DNA from: a virus
IMG/VR virus record: IMGVR_UViG_3300036985_001643
Coordinates: 1-64,000 of that record
Length of the DNA stretch: 64,000 bases
Direction: 5' to 3' (one strand)
A program made the translations under genes and the position numbers. A model generated the notes under the pieces. The model was not told the DNA's origin, ran no database searches, and saw only the letters and a list, made by a program, of their open reading frames with translations. Of this stretch, positions 54,901 through 63,773 are shown piece after piece. Numbering within the stretch: the stretch's first letter is position 1; every line of letters starts with the position of its first letter.

Positions 54901-57900
54901 ACTTCTTTTAATTACCTTGATACTTTCTTAGGTAATTTAAGCCCTGAAGGACAGTTAATGTATAACAATCCTTCTAGTTTTATGAGACAATACTTCCAAA
55001 ATAATGCTGATAAAGCTAAAAAGGTATCGTTGTCTGACTTACAAGGTAAAATATCAGCTGTTCCTGAAGGATACTTTACACTAAACGAAGAAGCTCTAAA
55101 GGACAATATAGTAGAGATTACGGATCCTTACACAGGTGAACCAACTACTACACAGACTAAGTTCTTATCTATCTATGATAGTAAAGTACCAGGTAAGTAT
55201 GCATTATTCGAGTTTGACGCTGTAGATAGATTGTACCGTAGAATACCTACTTTACAAGGTTCTTTCGGTTTTGTATCGTATAACTCACAAGTTGGTACAC
55301 CGTTACCTATTGAAAAAGCTAACAGAACTGTTAAACAAGAAGGTAACCAAGAAATACCAGGTTATACTTTACCTCATACACCTACTACTCCTACAAAGTC
55401 TTTTGATGTAAACGTGGTTAACAATACTGTTAAACCAGTAACTGCTAATACTTTACCTATTTCAAAAACATTGTCTGGTACTAAAGAAGCACTAGACGAT
55501 TTAATTAATAATATACAATTTGAAGACGGAGTATCTAGTTTAAACAGACAGTTGTTAAGTTCTTTAAGAGATTTACAATTACCTGATAACTTTAAAGTAG
55601 TGTATGATGATACTTTAAGTAGTAGAGGAGGTTATAGTTATGACAAACAAATATTGTTTATTAACTTAAAACATGAAGCTAATCAAAATATTGACGGTTT
55701 AGCTACCGCTGTTGCTCACGAATTAATACATGCTTTAACAAGTGAGGCTATTTATGAATACCAAAAAGGTGATTTAAGTAAGTTAACAGCTGACCAAATT
55801 AAAGCTATTGAGTCTTTAAAAGCTTTACAAGATAAGTATATTGATCATTTAAAAACTAAAGGTGAAGCAGGTGCTTTACAAGCATTTAAAGATAAATATG
55901 AAGCTTGGGTAGCACGAGGTAAAACAGGAAAAGTAGGAGTTTCTGCAGAAGATATTTCTAAGTTTTATGCAGGTATTAAACTATCAGAGTTTGTTACTAT
56001 GACTCTTAGTGATCCAGGTTTTCAACAACATCTAGCTTCTGTTATCGATGAGTCAGGAAAATCTCTTTGGGAACAAATTAAAGAAGTTTTAGGAGAATTG
56101 TTAAATACTTTAGGTTTAGATATTAAACCAGGTTCTGCTTTAGCATCTGCTGTAAAAAGCTCTATGGATTTAATTACTGCTAACCAACAAGCAATGGGTA
56201 CTAAATTATTTGTTACTAAAATTGATCAATTTAACTACTCTTACGATGCTGTTAATAACGTTGTTATCCACAATGCTAAAACAGGTGATAAAGTAGAAAC
56301 TAACGATACACAAATTAATAAGGTATTAGTACAATATGCATTAGCTAATAATAAGGAACAACGTGTGTTTAATGGTTCTACTTATGTTGCTATTGCTGAT
56401 AGAATATTAAACATTAAAAACGCTAACGAAGTAAGTCTAGAAACTTGGGAGTCTGCTAAATCTACTAAGCCATCTACTAGTATTAAACCTACAATAGATA
56501 CATCAAGAGAATGGAAAGGTGATTTAGAATCAAGACCTGTCTATACTTCTGAAGGAGTTAATACTATGAGAACTACTTCTGCTAAAGCTGATGAACATTT
56601 TGGTAATCCGTTTAGTGAAGCAGGCTATGGTAATACTATAAAAGTAGCTAGCATAGGTGCGGCTGTCAGAATGTATAAGGATTGGTTATTAAACAATGCT
56701 GTAACTGAATCAGAAATTGTAAAAGGAAATGTTAGTGACTTAGCTAAATTTGATAACCAAAGAGCTTGGATACTTAATCAAATTAATCAAGGTAAACTTG
56801 ATGGAGCTACATTGCTTTATGCTGGTAAATCTGAAGCAAGAGGTCAAGGTATGCACCCTACAGCATTAGCTGAAGTAGTAGAACAATTAAGAAGTAAATC
56901 AACTCAACCATCTACTCAACAACAAACTCCAGTAAGTGAAGTTAAAGAAGGTGTGCAAGAAATATTTGAATCTAATCCTGAATTAGCTAATATAGGTACA
57001 CCTGAACAATACTCTCAATATCTTGATACTATATTTCCTGATAGTAAAGTAAAAGATATTCTTTATCATGGTACAGCTTCTCCTAACACTATTGAGAAAT
57101 TACAACCTCAAAATGATAGAATATACTTTAGTGATAATCTTACAGCTGCAAGATATGCTAGTTGGGATCAAGATAATAGAGTACAATTTGAACCAGGTTC
57201 TCAAACAAAGTTACAAGTAATACCTGCTATTATAAATTTAACAAATCCTGTAAAATTATCAGACGTTAACTTTAAAGAAACAGAGACTAATAAAGAAGGA
57301 GACGGTATTATTGGTACTAATATAGAAGATCCATTAGGAGGTAGAGAAAATCAAATAGTAGTAAGAAATGCTGATCAAGTTTATGAATTAGGTACTAAAC
57401 AAGATTTAGAAGGATTTAAAAAGTTTATTGCTAAAGATACTAAATACGAACTATTCCCAGGTGTATATGCTAATCAAGGTCAAACAGAAGCTTTAGATAA
57501 GTTAACAGATTTCTTAAGCTCTGATAAACAAGCATTCTTACTACAAGGAAAAGGTGGTACAGGTAAAACTACTATTATTAAAAAGATTGTTAAAGAAGCT
57601 CAAGCTCAAGGTAACAGTGTATTAGCAATTGCTCCTACTCATAAAGCTAAAAAAGTATTAGCTAAATCATTAAACGATCCAGGTATTAAGTCTACTACTT
57701 TAGCAGCTGCTTTAGCTATTAAACTTGATGAAACTACAGGTAAATTTACACCTGATGAGTTTGCTAGAAAAATGGATAAAGTTCCTATTACAAAAACATC
57801 TTTAGTAATTATTGATGAGTCTTCTATGATTTCTGATAAACTATTAGAAGAGATTAAAGAGTTACTACCTAAAGGTACTAAGATTATTTTTATGGGAGAT

Positions 57901-59031
57901 AAGGCACAGTTACCTCCTGTAGGTCAAGAGAAAGACAGTGCTGTATTTGATGTTAAAAATAACTATACATTAACAGAGAAAATGCGTCAAGCTGCTACTT
58001 CTCCTATTATTAATATAGGAACTAAAGTAGCACAAAACGTAGAAACTACTGGACAAAGAGTTGCTAATCCTATTACAAAAGAAGATAGAGTAAATGCATT
58101 TGATGAAGTAAGTGGTTCTTCTATAATTTGGGAGGACAGTGAAAACAAAGCTTTGGATACCTTTGTAGAAGATATAAAAAATGCTAATGGTAATGTTGAT
58201 TTTGCAAAAGTTATTACTTTTAATAATCAAAACCACAATAGTCCTCAATCTGTAAAAAGTTTAAATACTAAGATTAGATTAAAATTATACGGAGAACAAG
58301 CAAATCAACAACAATTTATACCAGGTGAGATATTAACAGCGTACGATACTTTTGGAGGTGAAGATATTTTATTTTACAATAGTGAAGATCTTATAGTAAA
58401 AGAAGCTACTGAGCCAGCAAGAAAAACAATTTCTGTAAATGTTACTTCAAGACAACAAGGTAATCGTTCTAAAAGTTTTGAGTTTAATATAATAAATCTT
58501 ACTCTTAAAAACGAAGAAGGTAAAGATATAACAGTTCCTATTATTGCTGAATCAAGTAAGGAAGAGTATCAAAGAACGTTAAGTCAATTGTTTAAAACAG
58601 ATAAACAAATGGGTTATGCTTTAAGTAGTAAATTTGGTAATTTAGAGTATGGATACGCTATCACTTCTCATAAAGCCCAAGGATCTACGTATACTAATGT
58701 TTACGTGATGGAAGACAATATTATGGGTAGTTCTAACGGAGGTTCTATGAAGGCTAAAAGTCAATCATTATACGTAGCTGTTTCTAGACCTACTACTAAG
58801 TTGGTAATGGTTAGTCAAAAAAACAACCAAAATATCACAGAGGGTACTTTTAGTATGAGTAACTTAGGAGATATCGATTTAGGTAATTATACAGATAAAG
58901 ATAATGCTTATAACAACGATGATTACGAAGCTTATTCTAGAGAAATGTATAACAATGACCAAGATCAATTGTTAGCAGAATCTCCAATAAGTAGAGATAG
59001 ATTAGAAAATTATTTGTTACTTTGTAAATAA
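51934..59031 (+). CDS. RNA polymerase beta'-like half fused to peptidase, ART and SF1 helicase
   Basis: 2365 residues. FRIPTQERNS (238-247) and GSDFDVDKL (276-284) match the beta' double-psi barrel, with three catalytic Asp (278, 280, 282) like NADFDGD. VAHELIH (His1262, Glu1263, His1266), with a likely third ligand Glu1352 in LSEF, is a zinc metallopeptidase. HFGNPF (1555) begins a DUF4326-like domain. LYHGT (1710) and IYFSDN (1730) mark an ADP-ribosyltransferase-like domain. A full SF1B helicase follows: GKGGTGKTT (1872-1880), VIIDES (1958-1963), MGDKAQLPPVG, ITSHKAQGST, LYVAVSR. This is a polyvalent virion protein and RNA polymerase in one chain. Confidence 0.8.
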   Translation: MACQYFVNGEWISEEQFKEVLNNGLLDNLVANGTVKEEGFPVDNTKLLKTETVTTTKTTVPVEKLAAILAKEVSTRSGYPLNMLSALELKEDKSDFKIPLWASPYASKFESLLTSLVSNKVVKQKFAGTSSVLGSEEGFRIKQGDEAAGSLKDSSIVFSDNFDPEKGLQPMRVDPKTGKILPAQIMLPFKFRDESGNILFINDFLKLDSSGRPLRTPDGRVTIDDSKLPAKLRQLFGFRIPTQERNSMAAVEIVGFLPEAMGDLVLAPRDFTKQMGSDFDVDKLYSYLYNHFYKDGKLYTNFPSDKKTIKKLTDAAKEHLATLKSSLKLNSAEQALLNAYIDNKLEKNDDNDQDELLTKATTLIARLTNSPIMEEIENVTNDLSIYNRAYKASRQNKILDIHLSVMLSNNPEVIKSIIALDSFGDFEQLAQDLYKVRSERGLIPPITTILSDTYQRTKYINATAGKTGVGSFSLDSTFNASAQGKELTIINMDDETQTNVFGTPIEPKNPTAAEVLEANMTVAAFGTNVSKGDLSDKYTLRSRNLINKAKEEGRELTEEEKDSLKMKSTIIRSLQSTAVDNEKAQILDKLNINDQTMDAVRALTILGFEEKEIVGLITQEIIWEFTAALKDNGSSLTPFQANAAETLFIDLVKKYDPEGKLAELKPYELEALQSATSESLMSDINTQTLQELSVGPTPDANLRQLAALAKFLKLTQIGKDIKTLQSTINTDSKGVPKSLVETDAKVKQIERLAASNIFNATKLLGEYEGSKLVTPTTLNGFASKYGTMFADTIYKQYFPYHTTGFKVLVDELLQYIPKGKNASLTKQAELQLELMDAVKSFLYGNANTNLFTENPDSERARLFIDTKTNKSLATILQSVSEEKWYTSNGFLNKLSLDQQKNGQVSRVNFESASGENLDERDIYDGFNYLLSKNFPIGTFNGIDYTSRMLAQDLVASAFLEGGQQGSKQYLKYVPTAYLKTIGFGDYLSNTSFNYLDTFLGNLSPEGQLMYNNPSSFMRQYFQNNADKAKKVSLSDLQGKISAVPEGYFTLNEEALKDNIVEITDPYTGEPTTTQTKFLSIYDSKVPGKYALFEFDAVDRLYRRIPTLQGSFGFVSYNSQVGTPLPIEKANRTVKQEGNQEIPGYTLPHTPTTPTKSFDVNVVNNTVKPVTANTLPISKTLSGTKEALDDLINNIQFEDGVSSLNRQLLSSLRDLQLPDNFKVVYDDTLSSRGGYSYDKQILFINLKHEANQNIDGLATAVAHELIHALTSEAIYEYQKGDLSKLTADQIKAIESLKALQDKYIDHLKTKGEAGALQAFKDKYEAWVARGKTGKVGVSAEDISKFYAGIKLSEFVTMTLSDPGFQQHLASVIDESGKSLWEQIKEVLGELLNTLGLDIKPGSALASAVKSSMDLITANQQAMGTKLFVTKIDQFNYSYDAVNNVVIHNAKTGDKVETNDTQINKVLVQYALANNKEQRVFNGSTYVAIADRILNIKNANEVSLETWESAKSTKPSTSIKPTIDTSREWKGDLESRPVYTSEGVNTMRTTSAKADEHFGNPFSEAGYGNTIKVASIGAAVRMYKDWLLNNAVTESEIVKGNVSDLAKFDNQRAWILNQINQGKLDGATLLYAGKSEARGQGMHPTALAEVVEQLRSKSTQPSTQQQTPVSEVKEGVQEIFESNPELANIGTPEQYSQYLDTIFPDSKVKDILYHGTASPNTIEKLQPQNDRIYFSDNLTAARYASWDQDNRVQFEPGSQTKLQVIPAIINLTNPVKLSDVNFKETETNKEGDGIIGTNIEDPLGGRENQIVVRNADQVYELGTKQDLEGFKKFIAKDTKYELFPGVYANQGQTEALDKLTDFLSSDKQAFLLQGKGGTGKTTIIKKIVKEAQAQGNSVLAIAPTHKAKKVLAKSLNDPGIKSTTLAAALAIKLDETTGKFTPDEFARKMDKVPITKTSLVIIDESSMISDKLLEEIKELLPKGTKIIFMGDKAQLPPVGQEKDSAVFDVKNNYTLTEKMRQAATSPIINIGTKVAQNVETTGQRVANPITKEDRVNAFDEVSGSSIIWEDSENKALDTFVEDIKNANGNVDFAKVITFNNQNHNSPQSVKSLNTKIRLKLYGEQANQQQFIPGEILTAYDTFGGEDILFYNSEDLIVKEATEPARKTISVNVTSRQQGNRSKSFEFNIINLTLKNEEGKDITVPIIAESSKEEYQRTLSQLFKTDKQMGYALSSKFGNLEYGYAITSHKAQGSTYTNVYVMEDNIMGSSNGGSMKAKSQSLYVAVSRPTTKLVMVSQKNNQNITEGTFSMSNLGDIDLGNYTDKDNAYNNDDYEAYSREMYNNDQDQLLAESPISRDRLENYLLLCK

Positions 59032-59041
59032 AGAAGACAGT

Positions 59042-62000
59042 ATGAGTGCAGCAACATGTATCAATAAAAATACCCCAGAGTATAAAGCATTGCTAAGTCA
59101 AGTAGGAAGCGAAAGACTAGCAGTGTTAGCTATATTAAACAATGGTTACGAAGTACCAGATGTACGACCTATTACAGAGATTAAGAATGCTATCAAGTTT
59201 AAATCTGAGGTAGAAAACTTTGCAGGTATTGCTGCTAACTTAAGAAGATATAATACTAAAAATAATACTTCCCACTACTTTACTTTTACTAAAGCTTTTG
59301 GTAATACGTTTAAACTAGAGTTGAAGTATAACTACTTACCTGTTGACTTAGAAAGACAACGTCAGCGTAAAGCTAGACAAGGTGATCCTATGTATATGGT
59401 GGTAGGGTTTAATCAACAAGGTTTTAACCAAGTGTATCCTAACAATAATAGACAAAGTAACCTTTTTGAAGGAGCTATTACAGGTAAAGAAACACCTACT
59501 ACATCTACTTCTACTATAGAGGAAGAAAGAGATTTAGGTTTTTACAATGGTGATGCTGCATTACTAGAACAAGAATCTAGAGACATGGATTTCTTAATAG
59601 AAGGTTCAGGAAAGAAAGTAGTTGACTTAGAAAAACGTAGAGAAAGAAAGATTAATGACGAGATTATTAAGCAACGTCAGTTACTAAAAAATGTAACAGA
59701 TGCTGATTCTCTACGTTCGATTATTAATAAGATTGAGGGACTAAGAAAACAATTAGACCAAGCTGAAGGAAGAGTAGTTGTAGCACAAAACATTAATGCG
59801 TTTGAGGACGTATTACAATTTGGTAATTCTCAAGTTAATGAGATACAAAAATTACTTAGCAATCCTGCAGTTAGTTACGAAGATGTTTATTATGCTCAAA
59901 AAGTATTAAACCTTTGGTTAAAAGCAGGTGACTTCTCAACACCAAGTGAGGAACATATTTTCCTAGACGAATACGAGTTTAATACTCCAGAAATACGTAG
60001 TGCTTTTAGAGAGATAGCTTCTAAAGCATCGGACTTACAAAGTCACTTAACAACACTTAAAACTAACTATGTATCTAACTTTGTTAGACAGTACACAGAT
60101 GGTAAATTAAGTAAAGAAGAAATCTTTAAGCATTTAAAACAAGTTGGTAAAATAGGTACTACTACCTTAAACTTATCTCGTCACGATGACGCAATGTTAC
60201 AAGCTATCTTCTCTGCGGTAGAACAAGCAAATATGAATGCTAAGTTAGAAGCAGGAGAAGTATGGGAAAAACTAGATGTATTATCTAAAGCTTTCTTAAA
60301 GAAATCAGGAGGTAATTTTGATATACTTAAACAAGTAGACGAGAACGGTTTAGAAACAGGTAGAGCAGTATCTAGATTTGCTACTAGTTTCTACGAGACT
60401 AGAAACCAATTGATGAAGAATGCTTTCTGGTCCAGAGACGCTGTTACGGGTAAGTTAAAAAAAAATGATGCCGGTGTAAAAGCTTATTATGATTGGATTA
60501 ATAAGAATACAGCATCTTTTGATCCTAGAATATTGCTCCCTGATAGTAACCTAGAAGACGGAGTTATTCCTGAAAGTGCACTATATAAGAGAGTTAAGTT
60601 TGACGAAGGTTCTAGACAAAAACATATTGCCGAATTAAAGTCTCACTTAGGAGAAAAAGGTTACGAGTACTACATTAAAAGAGTAGAAGCTAAGATAGAG
60701 AAGTTTAAGATTCGTAGAGAAGTAGCTTATTCTTCTATTCAATTAGAAGAAGGACTATCTCAACAAGAGAAAGACAGTTTGTTTGATACTTGGCAAAAAG
60801 AACATTCTCCTTATTGGGGTATGGATATGGCAGAAAACCCTGTTAGTAGAAGAAAAGGTAAAGATTCTTTCTATTCTCCTAAAGGTATTAGAGAATACGT
60901 AGAACAAGTTCCTAAGAAAACTGTAGACGGTGTTACTACTAAGTGGTACGATCAAAACTTTGCTAAGATAGAAGCTGACGAAGATTTATTAGCTTACCAT
61001 TCTTTCATGATGGAAACGTTAAATACCTTACGCTATACTCTTCCTCAACAGAAACAAGCATTATTAGGAGTAGGTGTATTACCTACTATCCAAAAAAGCT
61101 TAATGGATATCTTTCAGGAAAAAGGAGTAATGATGGGTATAGTTCCTTTTTGGGACAAAATGAAACAGTTGCAAACTACTACAGATTTTGCTACTACTGT
61201 ACACTCTGACGTTGATTCTTTTACAGGTGATATTGAAAAAAATATTCAACTACAATTTATCGAAGATACTAGTGCTAAAGTTCGAGAAATAGTAAAAGAA
61301 AAAACTATAGCTCATAAACAAGCAACTGGGAAACCAGCTACTACAGCAGAGATAAACCAATTTACTGCTGAAGCTAGAGACTTCTTATCAAAAAATAAGT
61401 CTTGGGATATCACTAAGATCTTAAAAGCATACTCTTTAACAGTATTGGCCCACAAACACAAATCTTTTATAGAACCTCAAATACGTCTTGCTGAACAAGC
61501 GTTTAAGAGTCGTAAACAATTGGTTACCAATAAAGCAGGTGAAGTACAGAAGGATGTTCAAGGTAACGTATTAGTACAAGAAGGTAACGATAACCTTAAA
61601 TCTGCATTAGAGTTTTTCCTAGATTCTGAATATTGGGGTGTAGGAGGACGTAAAGTAGAAGGTGTTACTAAAACTAAGTTATACACTAAAGAAGAAACTG
61701 CCCACAAGAAAGAGTTAGAAGCTTTACTTGCTGAAGCTACTACAGATGAGGATAAACAATTCCTACAAGATCGTATTGATTCTCTAGGAGGTTTCCGTAC
61801 TATGAGTGGTGTAGGAGATGCAGCTTTAAAGTATATGACACTTAAAGGTTTAGGGTGGAACTTTTTCTCAGCATTTTCTAATATTGGTTTTGGTGCTATT
61901 TCTAATATTATCCAAGCTTCGGACGGTAGAGAATACTCAGCTAAACACTTAAGAGACGCTTATTTACTTGTTACTAATTCTATAGGTAGAAACGCTTCCT

Positions 62001-63181
62001 TCAATACTTGGGAAGGTGTTAACGGTAATGCTTTAAAAATTAGAAAATTAATGGACAAGTGGGATTTATTACAGACATCCAACAAAGAGATGTTTGATAC
62101 ATCTAACAAGTCATCAATGAGTAAGTTAAACAGGTTTGGTCCTTTTACCTTACAAGAACGTTCAGAGTACTTAAATATTGCTCCTGTAATGGTAGCAATA
62201 ATGATGGAGTTCCCTGCTACTAACCCTGATGGTAAAGCTACTACAATGTGGGAAGCTTACGACATGTCTACTGGATCTTTAAAAGAAGGATACACTACTA
62301 CTACCGATGAGGTAAAGATGTTCCAAAAGATTAAACGTGTAGTAGAAATGAATCATGGTGATTACAATAATGCACTACAAGTTAAAGCTACTATAGGTGG
62401 TAGAGCTCTTTCACAATTTCGTACTTGGATGTTTGAAGGTTTTGCTAACAGATTTGAAGCAGAAAAAGTAGATTACGCATTATCTTACGGATTAGACGAA
62501 GCTTATGTACGTAAAGGTAGATACAAAAGTTATACTAAAGGGCAACTTAATGTAACAGGTGCTGCAATAGGTACTATGATTCTTCCAGGTATCGGAACAG
62601 CTGTAGGTGCAGGTGCAGGTTATCTGGCGGGTAAATTTTTTGGCATGCAGACTGAAGAGTCAGCAATGGGGGATACTTTGTACACTCTTAAACATTTAGC
62701 TCGTAAGTTAATGTTTAGTAAGAGTAGAAGTACAGATTTTAACGAAAAGTTTTCTAAAGTAGATGCAGCCAACATGCGTAAAAACATGACCGAATTATAC
62801 ATAATTTTAGGTCTTATGGGGCTTGCTTTAATGTTAAAAGCTTTAGCCGGAGGAGACGATGAAGAAGAAGATGCATCATTCGCTACTAACTTCTTATTAA
62901 ACCAAACTATTCGTCTACGTACAGATATTGGGTTCTATACTAACCCTTTAGAGTTTGAGAAACTTACTAAAACAGCTGTACCAATGGCTCAATTAGTATC
63001 TGATGTTACTCAAGTTATGAGTGACATAGGAACACACTTAAACGATAAAAAAGATGACGAAGTATTTAATTCAGGATCTTTTAAAGGTGTCCCAAAATGG
63101 TTAATACATACAGGACAATTACTTCCTGGACCTGCTCAAGGTATACGTTTGTATAAAACAGGTGACAAAGTAATAGATTAA
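59042..63181 (+). CDS. Large ejected virion protein with membrane-active C-terminus
   Basis: 1379 residues. A small alpha/beta N-terminal domain (1-120) precedes a long helical, charged body. Near 1173-1201 is a glycine-zipper stretch (GAAIGTMILPGIGTAVGAGA), and at about 1251-1268 a hydrophobic helix runs into an acidic GGDDEEEDA loop. The C-terminal part (RLRTDIGFYTNPLEFEKL, then LLPGPAQGIRLYKTGD) recurs at the ends of large phage ejection and polyvalent proteins. It may insert into the host membrane during DNA entry. It is the last gene of the rightward block. Confidence 0.6.
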   Translation: MSAATCINKNTPEYKALLSQVGSERLAVLAILNNGYEVPDVRPITEIKNAIKFKSEVENFAGIAANLRRYNTKNNTSHYFTFTKAFGNTFKLELKYNYLPVDLERQRQRKARQGDPMYMVVGFNQQGFNQVYPNNNRQSNLFEGAITGKETPTTSTSTIEEERDLGFYNGDAALLEQESRDMDFLIEGSGKKVVDLEKRRERKINDEIIKQRQLLKNVTDADSLRSIINKIEGLRKQLDQAEGRVVVAQNINAFEDVLQFGNSQVNEIQKLLSNPAVSYEDVYYAQKVLNLWLKAGDFSTPSEEHIFLDEYEFNTPEIRSAFREIASKASDLQSHLTTLKTNYVSNFVRQYTDGKLSKEEIFKHLKQVGKIGTTTLNLSRHDDAMLQAIFSAVEQANMNAKLEAGEVWEKLDVLSKAFLKKSGGNFDILKQVDENGLETGRAVSRFATSFYETRNQLMKNAFWSRDAVTGKLKKNDAGVKAYYDWINKNTASFDPRILLPDSNLEDGVIPESALYKRVKFDEGSRQKHIAELKSHLGEKGYEYYIKRVEAKIEKFKIRREVAYSSIQLEEGLSQQEKDSLFDTWQKEHSPYWGMDMAENPVSRRKGKDSFYSPKGIREYVEQVPKKTVDGVTTKWYDQNFAKIEADEDLLAYHSFMMETLNTLRYTLPQQKQALLGVGVLPTIQKSLMDIFQEKGVMMGIVPFWDKMKQLQTTTDFATTVHSDVDSFTGDIEKNIQLQFIEDTSAKVREIVKEKTIAHKQATGKPATTAEINQFTAEARDFLSKNKSWDITKILKAYSLTVLAHKHKSFIEPQIRLAEQAFKSRKQLVTNKAGEVQKDVQGNVLVQEGNDNLKSALEFFLDSEYWGVGGRKVEGVTKTKLYTKEETAHKKELEALLAEATTDEDKQFLQDRIDSLGGFRTMSGVGDAALKYMTLKGLGWNFFSAFSNIGFGAISNIIQASDGREYSAKHLRDAYLLVTNSIGRNASFNTWEGVNGNALKIRKLMDKWDLLQTSNKEMFDTSNKSSMSKLNRFGPFTLQERSEYLNIAPVMVAIMMEFPATNPDGKATTMWEAYDMSTGSLKEGYTTTTDEVKMFQKIKRVVEMNHGDYNNALQVKATIGGRALSQFRTWMFEGFANRFEAEKVDYALSYGLDEAYVRKGRYKSYTKGQLNVTGAAIGTMILPGIGTAVGAGAGYLAGKFFGMQTEESAMGDTLYTLKHLARKLMFSKSRSTDFNEKFSKVDAANMRKNMTELYIILGLMGLALMLKALAGGDDEEEDASFATNFLLNQTIRLRTDIGFYTNPLEFEKLTKTAVPMAQLVSDVTQVMSDIGTHLNDKKDDEVFNSGSFKGVPKWLIHTGQLLPGPAQGIRLYKTGDKVID

Positions 63182-63191
63182 TATCAATATA

Positions 63192-63240
63192 CCCCCTCGG
63201 CTTCCCGTTAGAACAGCTCGCTTAGAGGGGGTTTTCTTTT
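63192..63240 (+). terminator. Rho-independent terminator closing the rightward block
   Basis: CCCCCTC (63192-63198) and GAGGGGG (63225-63231) pair perfectly across a 26-nt loop that may itself fold. TTTTCTTTT follows. It sits 11 bases after the last rightward stop, between convergent genes. On the minus strand the downstream tract is less T-rich, so it mainly stops rightward transcripts. Confidence 0.85.
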
Positions 63241-63419
63241 TAATTTAGTAAGTCTTCACAAGCATTTACAAAATGATAGTACTCGTTACTAGGACTTTCT
63301 CCACATTCTATTTCGTCCAACATCAATTGGAAAAAATCTTCTACATCATCCTTTGTATGAGGATGTTTGACTATAAAGTCTTTCTTGAAGTTAATAGCTT
63401 CTGTTAATACTTCTTTCAT
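63240..63419 (-). CDS. Small hypothetical protein
   Basis: 59 residues from the ATG at 63419. An in-frame ATG 18 nt upstream would overlap the next gene and is less likely. The product is alpha-helical and acidic at the end (FFQLMLDEIECGESPSNEYY). It is the last gene of a minus-strand cassette that converges on the terminator. No family is recognised. Confidence 0.55.
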   Translation of the reverse strand: MKEVLTEAINFKKDFIVKHPHTKDDVEDFFQLMLDEIECGESPSNEYYHFVNACEDLLN

Positions 63420-63420
63420 A

Positions 63421-63525
63421 TTAAATAAGTTTACCACAGCGTGTACATGCTGTTACATTATGGTTTACAATTATTGCGTCACAGTAATAACAACGCATTA
63501 CTGCTTGATATCTATAAGTCTTCAT
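63421..63525 (-). CDS. 34-residue zinc-ribbon microprotein
   Basis: MKTYRYQAVMRCYYCDAIIV, then ACTRCGKLI. Two CxxC knuckles (Cys12/15 and Cys27/30) are spaced as in a zinc ribbon. It starts by overlapping the stop of the previous gene (ATGA) and ends one base before the next start. Both spacings support real translation. Small zinc ribbons can be nucleic-acid or protein-binding modules, but the role here is unknown. Confidence 0.7.
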   Translation of the reverse strand: MKTYRYQAVMRCYYCDAIIVNHNVTACTRCGKLI

Positions 63526-63773
63526 AGTACTATTTTATCAAGTTTATACTTTAATACTTTGTAAGCAGCTTTCAATGCTGCAGATTCTTTAGTACCATCA
63601 ATAGTAGTATCTTTTGCAGGTGTGTGTTTTCGATTTGCTCTTTCATCGTAAAACTTCATTCTTTCATTATAATACGATAAGTGTAGTTTAGTTTTAGTAT
63701 GGTAATCAGTAAGAACTTCCATAAAACTAATAACCTCTTGTTCTATCTTTTTAACTTTGTGTAGACTCTGCAT
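63522..63773 (-). CDS. Small basic helical protein
   Basis: 83 residues, helical, Lys-rich (KVKKIEQEVISFMEVLTDYH, KAAYKVLKYKLDKIVL). The start at 63773 overlaps the upstream gene by 23 nt. A Met at 63722 is an alternative without overlap. The stop is coupled to the zinc ribbon by ATGA. No family is recognised. Confidence 0.5.
   Translation of the reverse strand: MQSLHKVKKIEQEVISFMEVLTDYHTKTKLHLSYYNERMKFYDERANRKHTPAKDTTIDGTKESAALKAAYKVLKYKLDKIVL

Noticed and set aside
319-63181. Stop-codon reassignment, known in some crAss-like phages
   Set aside because: TAA, TAG and TGA all end genes at sensible places (for example TAG after the capsid, TGA after the holin), and no gene needs a read-through.
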